A stretch of 64,000 nucleotides of DNA from the NCBI RefSeq assembly GCF_024169515.1, contig NZ_JAMKCQ010000001.1, forward strand, positions 248,001-312,000, in the 5' to 3' direction. The position numbers and the translations under genes are program-made. Source of the stretch: Erwinia aphidicola (GTDB lineage: Bacteria; Pseudomonadota; Gammaproteobacteria; Enterobacterales; Enterobacteriaceae). The notes below the pieces were generated by a model. That model saw only the letters and a program-made list of their open reading frames with translations. It was not told where the DNA came from and did no database searches. Shown piece after piece: positions 57,956-64,000 of the stretch (position 1 is the stretch's first letter; each line of letters starts with the position of its first letter).

Positions 57956-59203
57956 TTACTGCACCTTGAACCCTTCCGCTATTGCCCGCACATCATTGCC
58001 GGTGGGCGCCTGATGAATGCGCAGACCGAATTCATCCACCACCGCAAAGATGTGGTCGAAGATATCCGCCTGAATACTTTCATACTCCAGCCACACCACG
58101 GTATTGGTAAAGGCGTAGATTTCTACCGGTAGCCCCTCTGCGCCCGGTGCCATCTGGCGCACCATCAGCGTCATATCCTTGCGGATTTTCGGATGCTGGC
58201 GCAGATATTCGGTGAGATAGGCGCGGAAAGTGCCCACGTTGGTCATCCTGCGCTGGTTAAGTACCGAATCACGGGTGTTGTGTTCGCCATTCCAGCTGTC
58301 AATCTCCTGCTGACGCTCGGCAATATAGGGTTGCAGCAGGCGCGCCTGCGCCAGCTTTTGCTGCTCCTCTGCGCTAAGGAAGCGAATGCTGGTGCTGTCG
58401 ATATTAATGCTGCGCTTGATACGGCGGCCGCCGGAAGCGGACATGCCGCTCCAGTTTTTAAACGCATCGGAAACCAGCGCATAAGTTGGGATAGTGGTAA
58501 TGGTATTATCCCAGTTCTGTACTTTTACCGTGGTCAGGCCGATGTCAATCACCGCGCCGTCGGCGCCGTATTTCGGCATCTCCAGCCAGTCGCCCATTTT
58601 CAGCATGCTGTTGGCCGACAGCTGTATTCCCGCCACCAGCCCGAGGATCGGGTCTTTAAATACCAGCATCAGCACCGCGGCCATCGCGCCCAGCCCGCTG
58701 ATCAGAATGGCCGGAGATTTACCAATCAGCAGCGAGATCATCATGATGCCAATCACGATCGCGCTCAGCAGCTTCACGCCCTGCAATAAGCCCTTAAGGG
58801 GAAACTGTGAGGAGAAGGCAAAACGGTGCGCCAGGCCCTGCATCACGTCCAGCAGCGAGAAGAATGACATCAGCGCGTACAGCATCACCCACAGCTGGGC
58901 GCAGGTGGTGACGATGGCGGCAGCATCGCTGCCCTTTTGCAGCCACAGCACCGCCTGCACGTTGACGATCACCCCCTGCAGGGTAAATGCCAGCCGGTGA
59001 AACAGGTTGTTTTGCGTGATGACTTGCAGCCACAGGTGGCTGCTGGCCTGCGCACGCTTCTCAAAGGTGCGCAGGACGATGCGGTGCAGGATAAAGTGAA
59101 TAATAATGGCGGTGAGGAAAATAATGCCAAAAATAACAATAAGCGAAGTGGTGTGGTCGGGTTCTATTCCATATTGCTTTAATAATGCGAGTAACTGCTG
59201 CAT
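57956..59203 (-). CDS. ybdG: Miniconductance mechanosensitive channel YbdG
   Basis: 415 residues, identical in length to E. coli YbdG (MscM). Five membrane helices are followed by the MscS pore/beta domain: [20 protein letters not shown] (pore helix), then [20 protein letters not shown] and [20 protein letters not shown]. The long C-terminal cytoplasmic domain ([20 protein letters not shown]…[15 protein letters not shown]) is the YbdG type. It opens under membrane tension and protects against hypo-osmotic shock. In E. coli it lies elsewhere on the chromosome. Confidence 0.95.
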   Translation of the reverse strand: MQQLLALLKQYGIEPDHTTSLIVIFGIIFLTAIIIHFILHRIVLRTFEKRAQASSHLWLQVITQNNLFHRLAFTLQGVIVNVQAVLWLQKGSDAAAIVTTCAQLWVMLYALMSFFSLLDVMQGLAHRFAFSSQFPLKGLLQGVKLLSAIVIGIMMISLLIGKSPAILISGLGAMAAVLMLVFKDPILGLVAGIQLSANSMLKMGDWLEMPKYGADGAVIDIGLTTVKVQNWDNTITTIPTYALVSDAFKNWSGMSASGGRRIKRSINIDSTSIRFLSAEEQQKLAQARLLQPYIAERQQEIDSWNGEHNTRDSVLNQRRMTNVGTFRAYLTEYLRQHPKIRKDMTLMVRQMAPGAEGLPVEIYAFTNTVVWLEYESIQADIFDHIFAVVDEFGLRIHQAPTGNDVRAIAEGFKVQ

Positions 59204-59275
59204 GACGCCTCCTTTTCGAACGAGGAGGGATCATGCCTGCTGCGGCATCCAGGTTCAACCCCTGGTTATCCGTGC

Positions 59276-59827
59276 TCAGGTCTTGGTTTTACTCGCGGCG
59301 TGGCAGTCACCTGACCATAATCTGACCTCCCGGAGCGTGCGATAAAGGCGCGATTTATCCGCATCGCTCAGGTTCGGCTGATTAAGCTGCCCGACAAACT
59401 GCTTTTCATCCAGCGCGTTGAGTGTCTTCTGCTGCAAGCCTTGCGCAATCTGCTGCAATATAACGTCATTGAGTCTGGCGAGCTGGGCGCGCACCTCTTC
59501 CAGCGGTCGGGGCTGCCAGCCATGAATCGGCGTAGCCAGCCAGTCAGCACGAAAACGATACTGCACCGCTTTGGCCGCGTCCATCTGCGCCTGAATAAAC
59601 GGCACTACCGAGTTCTCATCCAGACAGAACTGCGTCGCGCGCTGTTTGCTGGCAGCCAGCACCTTCTGTTCCTGCTGCAGATCCTCTATTGGCCGGTGCT
59701 TGTCGGCCTTAAACGCCGCCACATCTTTCATATAGCTCAGGCGTTGATTAACCGAGGCGGCGAGATCGCTGGCCTGCGCGCTGCCGATGCTCAGGCATAA
59801 CAGAGTAAATAGAATTTTTGCTGACAT
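59276..59827 (-). CDS. aroQ: Periplasmic (gamma-type) AroQ chorismate mutase
   Basis: 183 residues from an ATG after GGGAAG, with a Sec signal (MSAKILFTLLCLSIGSAQAS). Upstream in-frame sequence is not part of the protein. The all-helical AroQ-gamma fold shows the substrate residues in RLSYMKDVAAFKADKHRPIE, then ASKQRATQFCLDENSVVPFI and MDAAKAVQYRFRADWL. It converts chorismate to prephenate outside the cytoplasm, as the secreted enzyme of Erwinia herbicola does. Why chorismate should be available there is unknown. It lies about 70 bases upstream of ybdG on the same strand. Confidence 0.93.
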   Translation of the reverse strand: MSAKILFTLLCLSIGSAQASDLAASVNQRLSYMKDVAAFKADKHRPIEDLQQEQKVLAASKQRATQFCLDENSVVPFIQAQMDAAKAVQYRFRADWLATPIHGWQPRPLEEVRAQLARLNDVILQQIAQGLQQKTLNALDEKQFVGQLNQPNLSDADKSRLYRTLREVRLWSGDCHAASKTKT

Positions 59828-60013
59828 GTGGCTTCCCTGTTCCCGTTTATTGACCTGCAGACTGTAGATCATTGGGCTGGATATGCCAAAGCATGATGGC
59901 GCATTTAGCGACCTGCAGCAGAATCGCGGCAGAAATCGGCGATATTCGACGAATTGATTTGTGCGCACAGGGGCTAAGCTGGTGGAATAACTGATAGCCG
60001 TACGGAGCACCCT

Positions 60014-60223
60014 ATGCCAGATAAAGACCCCGTTGTTGAACGCCTCTCCCTTGAGGTAGTTGCACTGCGCAATATTGTGCAGATGCTGATCGCCTACGGC
60101 AATGTGCCGACCGGCGGTAAGCTGAACAAGTACCTTGAGAAGGTGGCAGAAGACGTTGAGCACCGCGACGGGCGCGAAGCGAATAAAGCGATTGCCGATG
60201 TGATCCGCACCTATATTCGCTAA
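60014..60223 (+). CDS. Small protein of unknown function, distantly YecF-like
   Basis: 69 residues, charged and helical (LSLEVVALRNIVQMLIAYGN, then YLEKVAEDVEHRDGREANKA), no signal or membrane segment. GGAG lies seven bases before the ATG and a terminator follows the stop, so it is a genuine gene. The spacing of hydrophobics resembles the DUF2594/YecF family of small enterobacterial proteins, but the similarity is weak. It is flanked by aroQ (divergent) and a chemoreceptor (convergent). Confidence 0.7.
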   Translation: MPDKDPVVERLSLEVVALRNIVQMLIAYGNVPTGGKLNKYLEKVAEDVEHRDGREANKAIADVIRTYIR

Positions 60224-60234
60224 GTGCGGCGACA

Positions 60235-60258
60235 AAGCCCCGGTATCACGCCGGGGCC
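60235..60258. terminator. Terminator between small gene and second chemoreceptor
   Basis: AGCCCCGG and CCGGGGCCT pair around TATCACG between convergent genes. There is no strong T-run; placement supports a shared terminator. Confidence 0.6.
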
Positions 60259-60268
60259 TGCCAGCCTG

Positions 60269-62197
60269 TTACGCCACTTTAAACACTGAGATATCCTGCG
60301 CCAGCTGCGAAGCTTCGGCATGCAGGGCGTGAGTGTTTTCAGCGGTCTGATGAACCAGCATCAGGTTCTGCTGGATGCTGCGCTCCATCTGCGACACGGC
60401 CTGAGTGACCTCGGCAATGCCTTTGCTCTGCTCATCGCCCGCCACGCGGATCTCACCCACCACCTCTTTCACCTTCAGCACATCTTTCACCAGCTCTTCC
60501 AGCTGACGCCCTGCCCCTTCCACCAGCTTGCTGCCGGTCAGCACATTGCTGTCTGACTGGCCAATCAGCGCTTTGATCTCGTGCGCCGCCGTCGCGCTGC
60601 GCTGGGCCAGTGCCCGTACTTCAGAGGCCACCACGGCGAAGCCGCGCCCCTGCTCGCCGGCGCGGGCTGCTTCCACCGCCGCGTTCAGCGCCAGAATATT
60701 GGTCTGGAAGGCGATACCGTCGATCACACTGAGGATCTCACCGACGCGGCTGGATGACGTGCGGATGGTTTCCATCGTATCAATCAGCTGACGCATCACA
60801 TCACTGCTATTGCGTGCGATCTCTGCGGTCTGCTCGGTAAAGGCATCGGCCAGCCGGGTGTTCTCGGCGTTCTGCTGTACTGTCGCATTGAGCTGTTCCA
60901 TCGCCGCGGCGCTCTGTTCGACCGCTGCCGCCTGCTCGCTGATTTTTCCGCTCAGCTCCTGATTGCTCTGCTCCAACCCGCTGGCGTTGTGCGCCACCTG
61001 TACGCCGCTCGACTGCACGTTGGTGATCACCCCGGCAATCTTGTCGACAAACTGGTTAAAGGAAACGGCAATATCGGCAATTTCATCACGGCCGGAGGTA
61101 TCGAGGCGGCGCGTCAGGTCACCGTCGCCGTGGGCGATATCGTCCAGCGCTTTACGCGTGGATTCCAGCCGCCCGGAGATCTGGCGGGCAACAAACCACA
61201 AGATGACCAGCAGCAGCAGCAGTGCCGGGATCAGCAGGATGAAAATGTCCTGCATGATATTATCGGCCAGCGCGGTCACCTGGGATTCCGGCGTCACCAG
61301 GCCGATCGTCCAGCCGGTATCCGCCATGCGAAACAGGGTCAGCTGGCTGCGGGTGTGCAGCCACTCATCATTCAGGTTGCTGAAGGTGGCGCTGCCTTGG
61401 CTGGCGCTGGCGGATTTCACTGCTGCCACCATCGGAGCAAGCCACGCCTGCTGCTGCGCCAGATCGCTGAACTTCTTCAGCGCCTTATCTTTGATACCCG
61501 GGAAATAGAGCACGTTGCCAGCCTGGTCGAGAGCAAAAGCATAGCCGCCGGTACTGGCGCCGTTGCGCTGCATAAAGCCGGAGAGGTTGTCCAGCAGCAC
61601 GTCAAAAGTGGCGACGCCGGCAAAGGTATCGCCCTTGCGGTAAGGCACGCTGCAGGTCACCATATTTACCCTGGATACCGGGTCCTGGTAAACTTCCGAC
61701 CAGTTGCACTTATTGGGGGAAGTGGTGCGGGTCGAGGTGTACCACAACTCGTGATGATAGCCGGTTCCGGCAGGGTCGTTATAGCCGTCAGAGTAGTCGA
61801 GGCTGCCGCTGGCGTTGCGCGCCCAGAAGAAGCTGCGGCGGGCTACGCCGTCACTGAATGCATTCGGCTCCGGCCAGATTCCACCGCCGGCAATGCTTTT
61901 GTCGCCCTTGCTGTCGATAATTTGCGGCAACACCTGGCGAAACAGCGCTTCATCGTGCGGCAACACTTCGGCCAGCCGCGCCAGGCTCACGCCCTCACCC
62001 TCTACGCGGATCAGCTGCTGATTAAGCTGGCCAACGATATTCTCTCCGGTTTGCTGAATTAAGCTGTTACTGGCCTCGATCACGCGCGGCTGGCCGCGCA
62101 GTGAGATAGCCAGATAGACCATGATGCAGGTAAGCAGCAGCATTAAGACGCCACCTGACATCAATTTCCCTGATAAACGAACTGGAACCCACGACAT
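60269..62197 (-). CDS. Methyl-accepting chemotaxis protein with Cache-type sensor
   Basis: 642 residues from the ATG that follows GAGGA; a TTG five codons earlier is less likely. Helix 1 is LMSGGVLMLLLTCIMVYLAI. The periplasmic part (about 40-305) is a dCache-like sensor with GGIWPEPNAFSDGVARRSFF, DYSDGYNDP and TFAGVATFDVLLDNLSGFM, which recall amino-acid or carboxylate binders. Helix 2 (IFILLIPALLLLLVILWFVA), HAMP and the signalling tip [20 protein letters not shown] follow. No NWETF end. A sigma-28 promoter precedes it, so it is expressed with the flagellar class 3 genes. Confidence 0.93.
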   Translation of the reverse strand: MSWVPVRLSGKLMSGGVLMLLLTCIMVYLAISLRGQPRVIEASNSLIQQTGENIVGQLNQQLIRVEGEGVSLARLAEVLPHDEALFRQVLPQIIDSKGDKSIAGGGIWPEPNAFSDGVARRSFFWARNASGSLDYSDGYNDPAGTGYHHELWYTSTRTTSPNKCNWSEVYQDPVSRVNMVTCSVPYRKGDTFAGVATFDVLLDNLSGFMQRNGASTGGYAFALDQAGNVLYFPGIKDKALKKFSDLAQQQAWLAPMVAAVKSASASQGSATFSNLNDEWLHTRSQLTLFRMADTGWTIGLVTPESQVTALADNIMQDIFILLIPALLLLLVILWFVARQISGRLESTRKALDDIAHGDGDLTRRLDTSGRDEIADIAVSFNQFVDKIAGVITNVQSSGVQVAHNASGLEQSNQELSGKISEQAAAVEQSAAAMEQLNATVQQNAENTRLADAFTEQTAEIARNSSDVMRQLIDTMETIRTSSSRVGEILSVIDGIAFQTNILALNAAVEAARAGEQGRGFAVVASEVRALAQRSATAAHEIKALIGQSDSNVLTGSKLVEGAGRQLEELVKDVLKVKEVVGEIRVAGDEQSKGIAEVTQAVSQMERSIQQNLMLVHQTAENTHALHAEASQLAQDISVFKVA

Positions 62198-62305
62198 AAT
62201 GAATATCCTCAAAATGGAATTGCACAGCGACTATCAGAGATAAGCTCAACGCTAAATATTGATTAAGGTTATGCAGCTGCGTTCTAAAGACGCTTTATCC
62301 GGTTA

Positions 62306-62333
62306 ATATCGGCCGTGCCGTCATAAAACTTTA
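62306..62333 (-). promoter_or_regulatory. Sigma-28 (FliA) promoter of the Cache chemoreceptor
   Basis: On the minus strand TAAAGTTT is followed after 12 bases by GCCGATAT, against the FliA consensus TAAAGTTT-N11-GCCGATAA. The spacer is one base longer and the last base differs. It lies about 110 bases before the receptor start. Confidence 0.75.
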
Positions 62334-62348
62334 ACTTGTGGGAAAAAC

Positions 62349-62362
62349 TTGATATATATCAA
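62349..62362. promoter_or_regulatory. Perfect FNR-type palindrome
   Basis: TTGATATATATCAA equals the FNR consensus TTGAT-N4-ATCAA in all ten defined bases. It lies between the divergent chemoreceptor and yhjX, next to the sigma-28 promoter and about 175 bases before yhjX. Which gene it controls is open. Confidence 0.7.
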
Positions 62363-62424
62363 AATATTCCACTACCTGGTATTCTGCGTTCGATCCCTGA
62401 GACTGCCGTTCATGTCGCTCTCAG

Positions 62425-62455
62425 TGCATTTCATTCCCTGCTAATGGCAGCTCAT
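62425..62455 (+). promoter_or_regulatory. YpdB-type tandem binding site upstream of yhjX
   Basis: TGCATTTCAT and GGCAGCTCAT are direct repeats separated by exactly 11 bases. The known target of the response regulator YpdB at E. coli yhjX is GGCATTTCAT-N11-GGCATTTCAT. First copy 9 of 10, second 8 of 10 matches. Confidence 0.75.
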
Positions 62456-62536
62456 GCCCTTTTCTCCCGCCATAAAGAAGCCGGTCTTACTATGGCTGCA
62501 ATTCCATATTGTTAATTTTCCCACCGGGAGAGCCCC

Positions 62537-63763
62537 ATGAGCACAGCAACCGTCAGCAGCAGCGTTAATCGCACCCGCGGGTTAACCCTGATAGGCACTA
62601 TCATCACCCAGTTTGCGCTGGGTTCGGTCTACACCTGGAGCCTGTTCAACGGCCAGCTCTCTATGAAGCTGGACGCGCCCATCAGCCAGGTGGCATTTTC
62701 CTTTGGTTTGCTGAGCCTCGGCCTGGCGCTGGCTTCTTCGGTAGCAGGGAAATTGCAGGAGCGTTTTGGCGTGCGCAACGTCACTATTGGTGCCGGCCTG
62801 CTGATGGCGATTGGCCTGATGCTGACCTCGCAGGCGGATAATCTGTTTATGCTTTACCTCAGCGCCGGGGTACTGGTCGGTCTGGCGGACGGGGCAGGCT
62901 ATCTGATGACGCTGTCCAACTGCGTGAAGTGGTTCCCGGAGCGTAAAGGGGTGATCTCAGCCTGTGCTATCGGCGCTTACGGCCTCGGCAGCCTGGGCTT
63001 TAAGTTTATCTGCAGCTACCTGCTGAGCGTCTACAGCCTTGAAACCACCTTTATGATCTGGGGCGGCGTGGCAATGACCATGATGATCCTCGGCGCGCTG
63101 ATGATGAAAGATGCCCCTAAACAGCAGGCGGCGGGTAACAAAATGGCGAGCCAGGCGCGTGACTATTCGCTGGGCGAATCGATGCGCATGCCGCAGTACT
63201 GGATGCTGGCGCTGATGTTTTTGACCGCCTGCATGAGCGGCCTGTACGTGATTGGTGTGGCGAAGGATATCGGCGAGAGCATGGTACATCTGAGCGCGCA
63301 GACGGCGGCGAATGCAGTGACCATCATTGCGATTGCCAACCTCAGCGGTCGCCTGGTGCTTGGCGTGCTGTCGGATAAAGTGGCGCGTATTCGGGTGATC
63401 ACCCTGGCGCAGGTGGTGTCGCTGGTCGGCATGAGCATTCTGCTGTTCAGCCATATGAGTGAAAGCAGCTTCTTTATTGCCATTGCCTGCGTCGCCTTCA
63501 GCTTCGGCGGCACCATTACCGTTTATCCGTCGCTGGTCAGTGATTTCTTCGGCCTGAACAACCTGACAAAAAACTACGGCGTGATTTACCTCGGCTTTGG
63601 TATCGGCAGCGTGATGGGTTCACTGATCGCCTCACTGTTTGGCGGCTTTACCATCACCTTCAGCCTGATTATGGCGCTGCTGGTTATCTCCCTGATGCTC
63701 TCCGCCACCATCCGCATGCCGCACAAGCCGGCAGCGCGCAAAGAGACGCTGCAGCACGCCTGA
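62537..63763 (+). CDS. yhjX: MFS pyruvate transporter YhjX
   Basis: 408 residues (E. coli 402) with twelve membrane helices of the oxalate/formate antiporter group. LTLIGTIITQFALGSVYTWS, LVGLADGAGYLMTLSNCVKW and NYGVIYLGFGIGSVMGSLIA match E. coli YhjX closely. E. coli YhjX is induced by extracellular pyruvate through the YpdA/YpdB two-component system, and the tandem site upstream suggests the same control here. GGGAG lies seven bases before the ATG. Confidence 0.94.
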   Translation: MSTATVSSSVNRTRGLTLIGTIITQFALGSVYTWSLFNGQLSMKLDAPISQVAFSFGLLSLGLALASSVAGKLQERFGVRNVTIGAGLLMAIGLMLTSQADNLFMLYLSAGVLVGLADGAGYLMTLSNCVKWFPERKGVISACAIGAYGLGSLGFKFICSYLLSVYSLETTFMIWGGVAMTMMILGALMMKDAPKQQAAGNKMASQARDYSLGESMRMPQYWMLALMFLTACMSGLYVIGVAKDIGESMVHLSAQTAANAVTIIAIANLSGRLVLGVLSDKVARIRVITLAQVVSLVGMSILLFSHMSESSFFIAIACVAFSFGGTITVYPSLVSDFFGLNNLTKNYGVIYLGFGIGSVMGSLIASLFGGFTITFSLIMALLVISLMLSATIRMPHKPAARKETLQHA

Positions 63764-63777
63764 CGGCACGCAAGAGT

Positions 63778-63809
63778 GGCCCGCTGCTGAACACAGCGGG
63801 CTTTTTTTA
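63778..63809. terminator. Terminator after yhjX
   Basis: GCCCGCTG and CAGCGGGC pair around CTGAACA and are followed by seven T residues. It ends yhjX; the convergent partial gene stops within its edge. Confidence 0.9.
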
Positions 63810-64000
63810 TGCCTGTTGATGGCGAAACTTCGGCTCCGGCAGGCCCGCCACCGCCACGCGCACCGCAAACAGGTCACCGCACTGCGGATATTGCGCCAGC
63901 TCCTCAGCGCTACGATTTTCGCGTGAGCTGGTGATATACAGCGTTTTCAGATCCGGCCCGCCAAATGCCACCATGGTCGGCCAGCGTACCGGCAGCGGGA
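63807..64000 (-). CDS. SMP-30/gluconolactonase/LRE family protein, C-terminal part
   Basis: The last 64 codons of a gene that runs off the window end. RWPTMVAFGGPDLKTLYITS and the late DLFAVRVAVAGLPEPKF are the closing beta-propeller motifs of SMP-30 family sugar lactonases, which hydrolyse aldonolactones with a divalent metal. Substrate and gene name cannot be given from this fragment. Confidence 0.8.
   Translation of the reverse strand, partial: PLPVRWPTMVAFGGPDLKTLYITSSRENRSAEELAQYPQCGDLFAVRVAVAGLPEPKFRHQQA

Noticed and set aside
59828..60235. Upstream extension of the chorismate mutase frame
   Set aside because: It lacks family similarity, overlaps the divergent small gene and would bury the signal peptide in the middle of the protein.
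1..64000. CRISPR arrays, insertion sequences, prophage or integrase genes
   Set aside because: No regularly spaced repeats, transposase, integrase or phage structural motifs were recognised on either strand.

Overview
The window is chromosomal DNA from a member of the Enterobacterales, most likely an Erwiniaceae relative (Erwinia/Pantoea type). The order yfcJ - fabB - mnmC - yfcL - epmC - yfcA - mepA - aroC - prmB - smrB - sixA - fadJ - fadI - yfcZ - fadL - mlaA - yfdC - argW is the one known from Escherichia coli. It is interrupted by blocks that E. coli lacks there. A secreted AroQ-type chorismate mutase, known from Erwinia herbicola, and the coding style also fit this family. The genus is inferred, not proven.

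Layout. 1-3.3 kb: rhodanese protein, divergent MocR-type regulator and the MFS carrier YfcJ. 3.9-10.6 kb: an inserted operon for uptake and phosphorylation of a sugar, probably a pentose (binding protein, double ATPase, two permeases, FGGY kinase, CBS-less arabinose-5-phosphate-isomerase-like protein). 10.6-11.5 kb: two tandem copies of a hok/mok/sok type I toxin-antitoxin locus. 11.5-15.4 kb: YjbR protein, fabB and mnmC. 15.5-21.1 kb: an inserted five-gene operon for an exported molybdenum hydroxylase with its [2Fe-2S] subunit, a three-haem cytochrome c and two cofactor-maturation proteins. 21.1-33.7 kb: core genes, including fatty-acid degradation (fadIJ, fadL) with recognisable FadR sites. 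33.7-40.7 kb: a complete cytochrome c maturation operon ccmABCDEFGHI, which would also serve the cytochrome of the molybdoenzyme. 41-42 kb: yfdC and tRNA-Arg(CCU).

42.6-55.3 kb, directly downstream of the tRNA and behind an AT-rich spacer, is the most distinctive region: a Vi-antigen-like capsule locus (tviB, tviD, tviE, vexA, vexB, vexC, vexD, tviC and a secreted family-1 polysaccharide lyase). TviB and TviC should make UDP-GalNAcA, TviE should polymerise it, TviD should O-acetylate it and VexA-D should export it. The VexC-type ATPase has lost Walker A, the signature motif, the Walker B glutamate and the H-loop histidine while keeping its frame and length. VexB carries an extra cytoplasmic N-terminal domain of about 180 residues. 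No vexE or tviA is present. A pectate-lyase-like enzyme closes the operon. Together these suggest a variant Vi-type system with an unusual exporter and a built-in depolymerase.

56-64 kb: two chemoreceptors, the mechanosensitive channel YbdG, periplasmic chorismate mutase, a small unknown protein, the pyruvate transporter YhjX with a YpdB-type tandem site, and the 3' end of an SMP-30 family gene. Between the second chemoreceptor and yhjX lie a flagellar sigma-28 promoter and a perfect FNR-type palindrome. No insertion sequence, integrase or CRISPR array was seen.
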